Of a stretch of DNA of 10,939 nt, positions 1 to 6,662 are shown piece by piece (the first letter of the stretch is position 1; the number at the start of each line of letters is the position of its first letter). The stretch covers positions 1 through 10,939 of the forward strand of contig JAEZKA010000020.1 in NCBI GenBank assembly GCA_023436225.1. Direction: 5' to 3'. The notes under the pieces are model-generated. The model was not told where the DNA came from, made no database searches, and was given only the letters and a program-made list of their open reading frames with translations. The stretch is from Bacillota bacterium (lineage in GTDB: Bacteria > Bacillota > Clostridia > Lachnospirales > Lachnospiraceae). Made by a program: the position numbers and the translations under genes.

Positions 1-1547
1 CCGGGCTGCTGAGGCTGTCCGCCACCGTTTACACAGCCGCCGGGGCATGCCATGATCTCGATGAATTGATAGTTTGCCTTACCTGATTTTACATCATCCA
101 GAAGCTTTCTTGCATTGGCAAGTCCGGAAGCGACAGCAACGTTAACTGTTAAGCCGGCTGCTTCATAGGTTGCTTCCTTAATGCCCTTGGTTCCTCTGAC
201 TTCCTTGAATTCAGGGGTTGCAAGCTCGGATCCGGTAATGGTCTCAACAGCTGTTCTAAGAGCAGCTTCCATAACACCACCGGTAGCACCGAAGATAACA
301 GCGGCACCGGTAGATCTTCCAAGCGGATCATCAAATTTCTCATCCGGAAGAGATAAGAAGTTGATGCCTACGCGCTCGATCATTCTAGCAAGCTCGCGTG
401 TCGTAATGGAGTAATCAACATCCGGAACTCCTGCTGCACTCTGATCTTCTCTGCCAATCTCAAATTTCTTAGCGGTACAAGGCATTACGCTGACACTTAC
501 AATCTTCTTAGGATCAATATTATTCTTCTCAGCATAATAAGTCTTTAAAATTGCACCAAACATCTGCTGAGGAGATTTACAACTAGATAAGTTATCAAGC
601 ATATCCGGATAGTAATGCTCGCAGAATTTAATCCAACCTGGTGAACAGGAGGTGATCATAGGTAATTTTCCACCGTTGGTGATTCTTTCAATCAACTCGT
701 TTGCTTCTTCCATAATGGTAAGGTCAGCTGCGAAGTCGGTATCAAATACCTTAGCAAAGCCTAAACGGCGAAGGGCTGCAACCATCTTACCTTCTACATT
801 GGTTCCGATCGGCAGACCAAATGCTTCGCCAAGAGCAGCACGTACAGCAGGAGCTGTCTGAACCACTACATATTTATCAGGATCAGCAAGAGCAGCGAAT
901 ACCTCATCACAATAATCCTTCTCAAGTAATGCTCCGGTAGGACATACAGCGATACACTGACCACAGGATACGCAGCTGGTTTCGCCCAAGCCCATATCAA
1001 AGGCACAGGAGATATTGGTGTCAAAACCACGCTCATTTGCACCGATTACGCCGATTCCCTGGATCTTATCACATACTGCTGAGCAACGTCTGCAGAGGAT
1101 ACATTTGTTATTATCACGTACCATATGTGCGGAAGAGTCATCTAATTCATAATGGGTACGATCGCCATCATACAGATATTCATCCTTTACATTCAAGTCG
1201 TTGCAAAGCTTCTGAAGCTCGCAGTTACCGCTACGTACACAGGAGAGACATTTTCTATCGTGGTCGGATAAGATAAGCTCTAAGGTCTTCTTACGAGAAG
1301 CAAGTACCTTAGGAGAATTTGTGGTAATTTCCATGCCTTCTGAAATCGGGTACATACAGGAAGCAACAAGGCTTCTGGCACCCTTTACTTCTACGACACA
1401 GATACGGCAAGCACCGATTTCGTTGATATCCTTTAAGAAACAGAGTGTAGGGATATCAATGCAGGCAAGCTTCGCCGCTTCTAATATGGTGGCGCCCTTA
1501 GGTGCTTGAACTGGCATGCCATTTATTTTAATATTTACCGTTTCCAT
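1..1547 (-). CDS. hydA: NADH-linked [FeFe]-hydrogenase catalytic subunit HydA (HndD-like), 3' end cut by window edge
   Basis: Catalytic subunit of a cytoplasmic multimeric [FeFe]-hydrogenase, making or oxidising H2 at the H-cluster. 515 codons are visible; the C-terminus lies outside the window. Seen in order: an N-terminal [2Fe-2S] domain (C36, C47, C50, C64); a His-Cys3 [4Fe-4S] site (H96, C100, C103, C109); two [4Fe-4S] motifs (C149/C152/C155/C159 and C192/C195/C198/C202); then the H-domain with TSCSPGW (C301), MPCTAKKFE (C357) and EIMACPGGCVNGGGQP (C501, C505). The spacing tracks Clostridium pasteurianum CpI with a constant offset of about two residues. The start is set by GGAGG upstream of the ATG at 1547. 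It is the last gene of the operon, 36 bases after hydB. Oddity: the first H-cluster motif has Ser302 where the prototype has a second Cys. The pairing with NuoE- and NuoF-like partners fits NAD-linked, possibly electron-bifurcating enzymes; bifurcation itself is inferred. Confidence 0.96.
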   Translation of the reverse strand, partial: METVNIKINGMPVQAPKGATILEAAKLACIDIPTLCFLKDINEIGACRICVVEVKGARSLVASCMYPISEGMEITTNSPKVLASRKKTLELILSDHDRKCLSCVRSGNCELQKLCNDLNVKDEYLYDGDRTHYELDDSSAHMVRDNNKCILCRRCSAVCDKIQGIGVIGANERGFDTNISCAFDMGLGETSCVSCGQCIAVCPTGALLEKDYCDEVFAALADPDKYVVVQTAPAVRAALGEAFGLPIGTNVEGKMVAALRRLGFAKVFDTDFAADLTIMEEANELIERITNGGKLPMITSCSPGWIKFCEHYYPDMLDNLSSCKSPQQMFGAILKTYYAEKNNIDPKKIVSVSVMPCTAKKFEIGREDQSAAGVPDVDYSITTRELARMIERVGINFLSLPDEKFDDPLGRSTGAAVIFGATGGVMEAALRTAVETITGSELATPEFKEVRGTKGIKEATYEAAGLTVNVAVASGLANARKLLDDVKSGKANYQFIEIMACPGGCVNGGGQPQQP

Positions 1548-1583
1548 TTTTAACCTCCATCTTGATATATTAACTGGTTATCA

Positions 1584-3371
1584 TTATTTCTTAGAGATAG
1601 CGCCGAACTTACATTTCTCCATACATGCGCCGCACTTGATACATTTGCTCTGATCGATAATATGTGCTTCCTTAACCTTACCTTGGATTGCGCCGTTGGG
1701 ACAAATTCTTGCACAAAGTGTACAACCCTTACATTTGTCTGCATCAATGATATAGGAAAGAAGAGCTTTACATACGCCGGCAGGGCACTTCTTATCAACT
1801 ACATGAGCAACATATTCGTCTTTGAAATAACGTAATGTTGATAATACCGGGTTTGGAGCTGTCTGACCAAGACCGCAAAGAGCATTTTCCTTGATGTAAT
1901 AGCAAAGATCTTCAAGCTTCTTGAGGTCATCCATGGTTCCTTGTCCGTTGGTAATCTTATCAAGGATCTCATAAAGACGCTTGGTACCGATACGGCAAGG
2001 AGTACACTTACCGCAGGACTCATCTACGGTGAACTCGAGGAAGAACTTAGCAATATCTACCATACAGTTATCTTCGTCCATTACGATAAGACCGCCGGAT
2101 CCCATCATGGAGCCAATGCTGATTAAGTTGTCATAGTCAATCGGAATATCAAAATGCTCTACAGGGATACATCCACCGGAGGGACCGCCTGTCTGAGCTG
2201 CTTTAAACTTCTTACCATTCGGGATACCGCCACCGATATCTTCGATTACTTCACGGAGAGGTGTTCCCATCGGAATCTCTACGAGACCGGTATTGTTGAT
2301 CTTACCGCCGAGAGCGAATACCTTGGTACCCTTACTCTTCTCGGTACCCATTGCTGCAAACCATTCGGGACCGTTTAAGATAATCTGGGGAATATTAGCA
2401 TAGGTCTCAACGTTATTTAAGATAGTAGGCTTCTGGAATAGACCCTTCTGTGCAGGGAACGGAGGACGAGGACGAGGCTCACCACGGTTACCTTCAATAG
2501 AGGTCATAAGTGCGGTCTCTTCGCCACATACGAAGGCTCCGGCACCAAGTCTCAATTCAATATCAAAGCTAAAGTCGGTACCAAAGATGTTCTTACCAAG
2601 TAAGCCGTATTCTCTGGCCTGACCAATTGCGATTTCAAGACGATTGACAGCAATCGGGTACTCAGCACGTACATAGATATAACCTTGGGATGCGCCAATT
2701 GCATAGCCTGCAATAGCCATAGCCTCAAGTACTACGTGAGGGTCACCCTCTAATACGGAACGATCCATGAATGCACCCGGGTCACCCTCATCTGCATTAC
2801 AGCATACGTATTTCTGATCTGCGTCATTGCCCTTAGCAAGCTTCCATTTTAAGCCGGTAGGGAAACCACCGCCGCCACGACCACGTAAACCACTGTCTAA
2901 GATGGTCTGAATAACCTGATCCGGTGTATACTCGGTTAATACTTTACCAAGAGCTTCATAACCGTTCGTTCCGATATATTCATCGATGTTCTCAGGATTG
3001 ATAACACCACAGTTACGGAGAGCAATTCTGTGCTGTCTCTTATAGAAATCTGTTTCATTTAAGGATTTGATACCGTCTTCGGTAACCATCTCTTTATAAA
3101 GAAGACGATTCACAATACGTCCCTTTAATAAATGCTCGGATACAATCTCCGGAATATCTTCATTCTTAACCATTGCATAAAAAGTAGCTTCCGGGTAAAT
3201 AATAACGATGGGGCCTTGAGCACAAAGTCCGTGACAACCTGTCTGTACAACGGATACTTCATCTTTGAGACCATTCTTGATGATTTCTGCTTGCAGAGTA
3301 TCAATGATCTTGGCACTTCCAGAGGAAGTACATCCGGTACCACCGCAAACTAAAACGTGTGAACGATACAT
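1584..3371 (-). CDS. hydB: NADH-linked hydrogenase flavoprotein subunit HydB (HndC/NuoF-like)
   Basis: 595-residue flavoprotein that binds FMN and NAD(H) and passes electrons through Fe-S clusters towards HydA. Visible in order: an N-terminal thioredoxin-like [2Fe-2S] domain (C9, C14, C46, C50); a NuoF core with the glycine-rich FMN/NADH stretch around residues 161-176 (GLRGRGGGGFPTGLKW) and the acidic NADEGDPGA segment near 192-200; the NuoF [4Fe-4S] site ESCGKCTPC (C453, C456, C459, with C499); and a C-terminal pair of ferredoxin [4Fe-4S] motifs (C547/C550/C553/C557 and C577/C580/C583/C587). The added N- and C-terminal ferredoxin domains separate HydB/HndC from respiratory NuoF. Length is typical. 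AAGGAGG lies just before the ATG at 3371; hndB ends 18 bases upstream. Every cluster ligand I checked is present, so it should be functional. The physiological direction cannot be read from sequence. Confidence 0.96.
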   Translation of the reverse strand: MYRSHVLVCGGTGCTSSGSAKIIDTLQAEIIKNGLKDEVSVVQTGCHGLCAQGPIVIIYPEATFYAMVKNEDIPEIVSEHLLKGRIVNRLLYKEMVTEDGIKSLNETDFYKRQHRIALRNCGVINPENIDEYIGTNGYEALGKVLTEYTPDQVIQTILDSGLRGRGGGGFPTGLKWKLAKGNDADQKYVCCNADEGDPGAFMDRSVLEGDPHVVLEAMAIAGYAIGASQGYIYVRAEYPIAVNRLEIAIGQAREYGLLGKNIFGTDFSFDIELRLGAGAFVCGEETALMTSIEGNRGEPRPRPPFPAQKGLFQKPTILNNVETYANIPQIILNGPEWFAAMGTEKSKGTKVFALGGKINNTGLVEIPMGTPLREVIEDIGGGIPNGKKFKAAQTGGPSGGCIPVEHFDIPIDYDNLISIGSMMGSGGLIVMDEDNCMVDIAKFFLEFTVDESCGKCTPCRIGTKRLYEILDKITNGQGTMDDLKKLEDLCYYIKENALCGLGQTAPNPVLSTLRYFKDEYVAHVVDKKCPAGVCKALLSYIIDADKCKGCTLCARICPNGAIQGKVKEAHIIDQSKCIKCGACMEKCKFGAISKK

Positions 3372-3389
3372 AGTGTTTCCTCCTTCGGA

Positions 3390-3761
3390 TTAGCCGATAA
3401 CCTCGGCAATCGTATATTTTTGGATGACCTGACCACGAATTAAGTGGTTTTCCACTACTTCAAGTGCTTTTTCTGGAGTCATCTTAACATAAGTTACTTT
3501 ATCTTTACCAGGTTCTAATACCTCAACGATTGGCTCGTATTGGCATAAACCGATACAACCGGTCTGTGTAACTGATACATTAGTTAGGCCTTTGGATTGA
3601 ACTGCATCAGAAAGTGCTGTAAGAACCGGTCTTGCACCACTTGCAATACCGCAGGTAGCCATACCTACGATAACACGTGTCTGATCGCTGCTTTCACTAC
3701 GTATTCCGATCTGACCTTGCATCTTTTCTCTGATTGCTTTAAGCTCTTCTAGAGATTTCAT
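3390..3761 (-). CDS. hndB: Thioredoxin-like [2Fe-2S] ferredoxin subunit (HndB-like)
   Basis: 123-residue protein resembling the HndB subunit of NADP-reducing hydrogenase: a helical N-terminus (about residues 1-25) followed by a thioredoxin-like ferredoxin fold. The second half of the cluster motif is intact as TGCIGLC (C69, C73). The first half reads MATCGIASGAR, giving C37 but glycine at position 42, where a canonical C-x4-C pair (as in HydB C9/C14) would have its second cysteine. Only three cysteines are therefore present, and whether it binds a normal [2Fe-2S] cluster is open. It may act as a structural subunit or electron relay between HydC and HydB. The start at 3761 is fixed by AAGGAGG at 3769-3775, seven bases upstream. 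The 165-base gap before it holds tandem repeats and hairpins, unlike the tight junctions elsewhere in the operon. Confidence 0.9.
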   Translation of the reverse strand: MKSLEELKAIREKMQGQIGIRSESSDQTRVIVGMATCGIASGARPVLTALSDAVQSKGLTNVSVTQTGCIGLCQYEPIVEVLEPGKDKVTYVKMTPEKALEVVENHLIRGQVIQKYTIAEVIG

Positions 3762-3768
3762 GCTATAT

Positions 3769-3775
3769 CCTCCTT
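3769..3775 (-). promoter_or_regulatory. hndB ribosome binding site, near-copy of the GGAGG in the upstream repeats
   Basis: The minus strand reads AAGGAGG seven bases before the hndB ATG. The same context (TTAAGG(G)AGGATA) recurs in each upstream 50-bp repeat. Only this copy lacks an adjacent CCTCC partner, so it is the one left open for ribosomes unless a CCTCC from a repeat pairs with it. Confidence 0.8.
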
Positions 3776-3805
3776 AAATAAACTAATTTTTACGAGAACT
3801 ATACA

Positions 3806-3822
3806 GGAGGATATTATCCTCC
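3806..3822 (-). promoter_or_regulatory. Hairpin pairing a Shine-Dalgarno-like GGAGG with CCUCC, copy proximal to hndB
   Basis: The minus strand reads GGAGGATAATATCCTCC, a perfect 8-1-8 palindrome. In RNA the inner pairs would open, leaving a stem of about 6 bp. The left arm is a full Shine-Dalgarno core and the right arm its complement, so this copy is self-sequestered. No coding start follows it closely. Its CCUCC arm could alternatively pair with the real hndB site. Confidence 0.65.
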
Positions 3823-3855
3823 CTTAAATAAACAAATTTTTACGAGAACTATACA

Positions 3856-3872
3856 GGAGGATATTATCCTCC
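3856..3872 (-). promoter_or_regulatory. Hairpin pairing a Shine-Dalgarno-like GGAGG with CCUCC, copy distal to hndB
   Basis: Identical 17-base palindrome exactly 50 bases upstream of the first copy in the transcript. Two successive identical hairpins allow alternative long-range pairings (arm of one with arm of the other, or with the hndB site). The function is inferred; stem composition and the lack of a U-run argue against ordinary intrinsic terminators. Confidence 0.65.
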
Positions 3873-3926
3873 CTTAAATAATTACATGATTTATGAGAAG
3901 TTCCATTTGTTTAATAATCTTGTTAA

Positions 3927-4484
3927 TTATACGAGATAACCACCGTCTATCTCGTACTGGTTTTCCTGTAGGTATTCCTTGATATATGCAGAGACTTCAG
4001 GAGAATTCAACGGAACATCGTTCAGTATCTGACGAAATTCTCTGGTATCCAAGGTGAATTCCTTATCGTCGAAAATATATCGATAAAGAAAATCAATCTG
4101 CGTATTCAAAGTAATCAATGTATGCACGGTGCTGTTTATATCGCCAAGCGGCATGCGGTCTATATGGGACAATCCAAATACAGCAGTTACTTTTGTCCCT
4201 GTACCGGGAATAGATTCAATTATGAAGCTCCCACCCGTGCTCTCAGCAGCCATCTTGAAGAATGGTACACCAAGACCAACCTTTCGGGTAGTTCTGGTCG
4301 TAAAGAAGGGATCTTCAACCTTCTCGATTTGTGCTTCTGTCATTCCACAGCCATTATCGGCTATTGTAATCGTTAGTTTATCCATGTCTCTTTGTATCTT
4401 TATTACTATTTCAATCAGGCTTGCCTCTGCCCTAATCGAATTGTTAGCTATATCCAATACATTCAGAGAGATTTCTGTCATCAT
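3927..4484 (-). CDS. GHKL/histidine-kinase-like ATPase of the hydrogenase operon
   Basis: 185-residue soluble protein with a complete Bergerat ATP-binding fold and no upstream dimerisation/phospho-acceptor domain: N-box around N14 (NVLDIANNSIRAEA), G1 box DNGCGM (D43-M48), F-like segment DPFFTTR (58-64), G2 box GLGVPFF (70-76) and G3 GTGTKV (94-99). Residues from about 105 to 185 form a C-terminal extension I do not recognise. No transmembrane segment. It starts one base after the hydC stop (TAA-T-ATG ATG), so translation is probably coupled; the start could be 4484 or 4481. I recall small ATPases at this position in other clostridial hydrogenase operons, so it is probably a conserved accessory. 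A kinase, maturation or regulatory role is plausible but unproven. Confidence 0.88.
   Translation of the reverse strand: MMTEISLNVLDIANNSIRAEASLIEIVIKIQRDMDKLTITIADNGCGMTEAQIEKVEDPFFTTRTTRKVGLGVPFFKMAAESTGGSFIIESIPGTGTKVTAVFGLSHIDRMPLGDINSTVHTLITLNTQIDFLYRYIFDDKEFTLDTREFRQILNDVPLNSPEVSAYIKEYLQENQYEIDGGYLV
3930..3956 (-). other. 9-bp stem, 9-base loop hairpin ending at the ATPase stop codon
   Basis: A perfect inverted repeat: TACGAGATA at 3930-3938 and TATCTCGTA at 3948-3956, with a 9-base loop between. On the coding strand it covers the last nine sense codons of the ATPase gene and abuts its TAA (3927-3929). The downstream flank is AU-rich with no uninterrupted U-run, so it is more likely an mRNA processing, stability or decoupling element than a simple terminator. 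Confidence 0.6.
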
Positions 4485-4485
4485 A

Positions 4486-4980
4486 TTATTCGTATTTTGC
4501 TAAAATGCCTTCCAGATCATCAACGGTTAATTTGCCATACACATCCTCGTTGACGGTCAGTACGGGTGCAAGTCCGCATGCGCCGATGCAGCGGCAGGAC
4601 TCTAATGAAAACTTACCATCCTTTGTACATCCGCCATCCTCTACGCCAAGCTTTTCTTTAAGCTTATCGAAAAGATCTCCGGCCCCTTTTACATAGCAAG
4701 CGGTTCCTAGGCAAACACTGACATTATATTTGCCCTTCGGATTTAATGAAAATTGAGAATAAAATGTTACTATTCCATAGACTTTCTCTAACGGTACATT
4801 CATCTCATTGGAAATAATGGTTTGAACTTCGATTGGAAGATAACCATAAATACCTTGTGCCTTTTGCAAAATGGGCATTAGAGCGCCTTTATCATCTTTA
4901 TGATCAGCAATGACCTTTAAGAGTGCTGCTTCCTGCTCTTTCGTTCCTGCAAAGGGTACTGTGTTAATTTGCGATCCCAT
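4486..4980 (-). CDS. hydC: NADH-linked hydrogenase NuoE-like [2Fe-2S] subunit HydC (HndA-like)
   Basis: 164-residue thioredoxin-like ferredoxin of the NuoE/24-kDa family and first gene of the hydrogenase operon. The N-terminal helical part (about 15-80) contains the family signature around VYGIVTFYSQF (67-77). The [2Fe-2S] ligands are C90 and C95 (CLGTAC), then C131 and C135 (CIGAC); C118 and C129 are extra cysteines. In related hydrogenases this subunit docks on the NuoF-like HydB and its cluster takes part in electron transfer. The start is well supported by AAGGAGG at 4988-4994, and a promoter lies about 45 bases upstream. Length is normal. It is followed after one base by the ATPase gene. 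Confidence 0.95.
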   Translation of the reverse strand: MGSQINTVPFAGTKEQEAALLKVIADHKDDKGALMPILQKAQGIYGYLPIEVQTIISNEMNVPLEKVYGIVTFYSQFSLNPKGKYNVSVCLGTACYVKGAGDLFDKLKEKLGVEDGGCTKDGKFSLESCRCIGACGLAPVLTVNEDVYGKLTVDDLEGILAKYE

Positions 4981-5002
4981 TTTTGAACCTCCTTAAAGTA
5001 AA

Positions 5003-5016
5003 TTGTGTCGCCACAA
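5003..5016 (-). other. Short hairpin with GCGA (GNRA-type) tetraloop at the 5' end of the hydrogenase mRNA
   Basis: The minus strand reads TTGTG-GCGA-CACAA, a perfect 5-bp stem closing a GNRA-class tetraloop. With the proposed -10, transcription would start near 5018, putting the hairpin within the first 15 nucleotides and ahead of the hydC ribosome binding site. Such 5' hairpins are known to stabilise mRNAs; as DNA it could also be an operator. Confidence 0.5.
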
Positions 5017-5024
5017 ACACTGAC

Positions 5025-5053
5025 ATTATAACACAAGTGTGTTAAAAAATCTA
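5025..5053 (-). promoter_or_regulatory. Extended -10 promoter of the hydrogenase operon
   Basis: The minus strand shows TGTTATAAT: a perfect -10 (5025-5030) with the TG of an extended -10 at 5032-5033. The best -35 at 17-base spacing is poor (TAGATT, 5048-5053), which suits an extended -10 promoter or one needing an activator. Predicted start near 5018 gives a leader of about 38 bases to hydC. Confidence 0.7.
5029..5044. promoter_or_regulatory. 16-bp palindrome overlapping the hydrogenase promoter (candidate operator)
   Basis: TAACACAAGTGTGTTA is a perfect 7-2-7 inverted repeat. It covers the extended -10 TG, the first bases of the -10 and part of the spacer, so a bound protein would block RNA polymerase. 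It does not match the Rex consensus (TTGTTAA-N4-TTAACAA) or a CRP/FNR site. The regulator is unknown. Confidence 0.55.
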
Positions 5054-5209
5054 CAAAAATTATTAACAACGATCAACATGATTATAGGCTTCGTTTTGTA
5101 CAGAATACATTACTATATTTTACAGGGAAAATGGTAAAGATAAGCAAAACATGTAATGATTTACCTTGAAAAATTAGGATGGAATAGAATGGGTGAACAG
5201 ATTCTGTAA

Positions 5210-5238
5210 TTGTAATTAACGACAAATTGAGTTATAAT
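5210..5238 (+). promoter_or_regulatory. Sigma-A-like promoter for the PAS/GGDEF gene and following genes
   Basis: TTGTAA (5210-5215), a 17-base spacer, then a perfect TATAAT (5233-5238). Predicted start near 5245 gives a leader of about 69 bases. It fires away from the hydrogenase promoter, with about 160 bases between the two -35 regions. Confidence 0.65.
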
Positions 5239-5313
5239 ATTTCATACCCTAATGCGTTACTACAATAGGATTCTGCATATATATTACGTTACGTTGTATG
5301 GAAAGGTGAAGCA

Positions 5314-6624
5314 ATGGATGATATAAATAAACTAAAGATGGAGGAGTTGTTACAGTCTGCGCCGGGCGGGTTTGTTAAATTGGCAATGGATGATATGCTG
5401 ACTGTATTATTTGCCTCTAACTCCTTTGTTGCTATGGTTAAGAATGTTACGGATAAGGCAAGCAAAGGACCCCAGCAGCTGCTCAGAATGGTATATTCCG
5501 CCGATGTAATCTATGTGACGCAGCAATTGGCTTCACAGAAGGACAGAAATGATAATATGATCAGCTTTCATTTCCGAAGTCTCCAGCAAGATGGAAGCTT
5601 CAAATGGATTATGATCTCCGGAAACCGCATGCAGGAAATTTATACATCAGGTACTAAATCGGTTCCGATATATTCCTGCATTGCAATGGATGTGACGGAT
5701 ACCCTGGTACAATACAAAAATTTGGAACAGTCAGTAGAGTATAGTCGAGCGATAACTGAGCTTTCCAAGGACTTGTTTTTTGAATATGATATAGCTACAG
5801 ATACCTTAAGCTTTTCTGAAATATTTCGGGAGGTATTCGGTAAGGATTCTGTGATTACAGGCTTCCGAAAGAGGTTAGAGAAGACAAAGGCAATCCATCC
5901 AGAGGAATTACCGGCAGTGGTTGGTATTTTCAATACTATGATGAGCGGTAGAAAGCAAGTGCGTTTTGAGCTTCGAATGATGCCGAAGGATGGAAGACCT
6001 TGCTGGTATATCTGTTACGCCTCAATCATATACGGCGAAAATCGTAATCCCCATAAGGTGGTTGGTAAGCTATCCTTAATAAACTGTGTGGAGAATGCGC
6101 CGGTTGAGACTAGATATCATCCCATAATGGATCCCATAACTGGTGTATGTACGAAAGAGTCCGCTGAGATCATGATTCGTGAAGCACTTAATAAGCAAAC
6201 TGTTGAAGCATTGTCAGCCATGCTGCTGGTGGATATCAGAAACTATAAGAATATCAATGAGATCAGAAAAGCAATCAAAGGTGAAAATATTTTTACGACT
6301 ATCGGCAATATACTAAAACGGGAATTTCGAACCACTGATATCATTGGAAGGATCGGTGTGAGTGAATTCGTAATCTTTCTTCCGGATCTTTCGTCTGATC
6401 AGATGGTTTATGAAATCTCAGATAAGCTTTGTACAGAGTTAGAGTCAATTTACTCATATGAACATACTAAGAACACTATAACGATAAGCATCGGAATTAC
6501 ACTCCAAAGAGGAGAACAGGATTACCAGGCGATGCTAGCAAGCGCCAATGCAGCACTGGTTATGGCAAAGAAGGTACCAGTCAGCTCCTTTGAGGTATTT
6601 AGCGGGGCGGTCAGTAATCAGTAA
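5314..6624 (+). CDS. PAS-PAS protein with degenerate GGDEF domain
   Basis: 436-residue cytoplasmic protein with no membrane segment. Two PAS-like regions are suggested, about 8-130 (ending SFKWIMISGN..SCIAMDVTDT) and 140-258 (PAS_3-like, ending RPCWYICYASIIYG). A GGDEF fold follows from about 270: DPITGVCTK (273-281) matches the usual DxLTGLxNR opening and VDIRNYKNINE keeps the metal-site D307. The signature itself reads GVSEF (348-352), lacking the second glycine and the catalytic acidic residue, so cyclase activity is unlikely. An RxxD inhibitory-site motif (R339-D342) sits at the usual distance upstream, so it may still bind c-di-GMP. Start supported by GGAAAGGTGAA before the ATG. First gene of the rightward operon. 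PAS ligand unknown. Confidence 0.85.
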   Translation: MDDINKLKMEELLQSAPGGFVKLAMDDMLTVLFASNSFVAMVKNVTDKASKGPQQLLRMVYSADVIYVTQQLASQKDRNDNMISFHFRSLQQDGSFKWIMISGNRMQEIYTSGTKSVPIYSCIAMDVTDTLVQYKNLEQSVEYSRAITELSKDLFFEYDIATDTLSFSEIFREVFGKDSVITGFRKRLEKTKAIHPEELPAVVGIFNTMMSGRKQVRFELRMMPKDGRPCWYICYASIIYGENRNPHKVVGKLSLINCVENAPVETRYHPIMDPITGVCTKESAEIMIREALNKQTVEALSAMLLVDIRNYKNINEIRKAIKGENIFTTIGNILKREFRTTDIIGRIGVSEFVIFLPDLSSDQMVYEISDKLCTELESIYSYEHTKNTITISIGITLQRGEQDYQAMLASANAALVMAKKVPVSSFEVFSGAVSNQ

Positions 6625-6652
6625 GTACGATCGATAGAATATTAGATTATAT

Positions 6653-6658
6653 GGAGGG
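6653..6658 (+). promoter_or_regulatory. Ribosome binding site that sets the start of the first DRTGG gene
   Basis: GGAGGG lies four bases before the ATG at 6663. It also overlaps an in-frame upstream ATG at 6651, which has no ribosome binding site of its own. The site therefore favours 6663. Confidence 0.7.
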
Positions 6659-6662
6659 CCAT

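Larger units (their letters stand above)
3771..3881 (-). repeat. Two 50-bp tandem direct repeats plus partial third unit upstream of hndB
   Basis: Units at 3771-3820 and 3821-3870 match at 48 of 50 positions; a third copy starts at 3871 and matches for 11 bases (3871-3881), then diverges. A later stretch (about 3891-3900) still loosely resembles the unit, hinting at an older third copy. Each unit boundary carries a palindrome that pairs GGAGG with CCTCC. There are no spacers of unrelated sequence, so this is a local tandem duplication, not a CRISPR array. It lies wholly between the ATPase gene and hndB and is transcribed as part of the operon leader for hndB. Confidence 0.93.
4981..5313. promoter_or_regulatory. 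Divergent regulatory region between the hydrogenase operon and the signalling genes
   Basis: 333 AT-rich bases with no gene. The left third holds the hydC leader, its promoter and two palindromes. The right third holds the promoter of the PAS/GGDEF gene, about 75 bases before its start. In between (about 5060-5200) I see only AT-rich sequence with a lone TTAACAA at 5063-5069, the half of a Rex operator. No riboswitch-like fold is apparent. Confidence 0.8.

Noticed and set aside
3806..3872. Intrinsic terminators within the hydrogenase operon
   Set aside because: The hairpin stems are short and not followed by a U-run on the transcribed strand; essential subunits lie downstream.
3771..3881. 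CRISPR array
   Set aside because: The repeats are head-to-tail with no unique spacers and only two full units; they are a tandem duplication.
4129..4503. Long plus-strand open frame opposite the ATPase gene
   Set aside because: Antisense to a gene with a complete set of ATPase motifs; its product has no recognisable domain and no ribosome binding site was seen.
5052..5069. Rex operator upstream of the hydrogenase promoter
   Set aside because: Only the TTAACAA half (5063-5069) matches; the other half reads TACAAAA. Too weak to annotate as a site, although Rex control of such operons would make sense.
5245..5313. c-di-GMP riboswitch ahead of the GGDEF gene
   Set aside because: The leader is only about 70 bases and shows no conserved riboswitch-like core or terminator.
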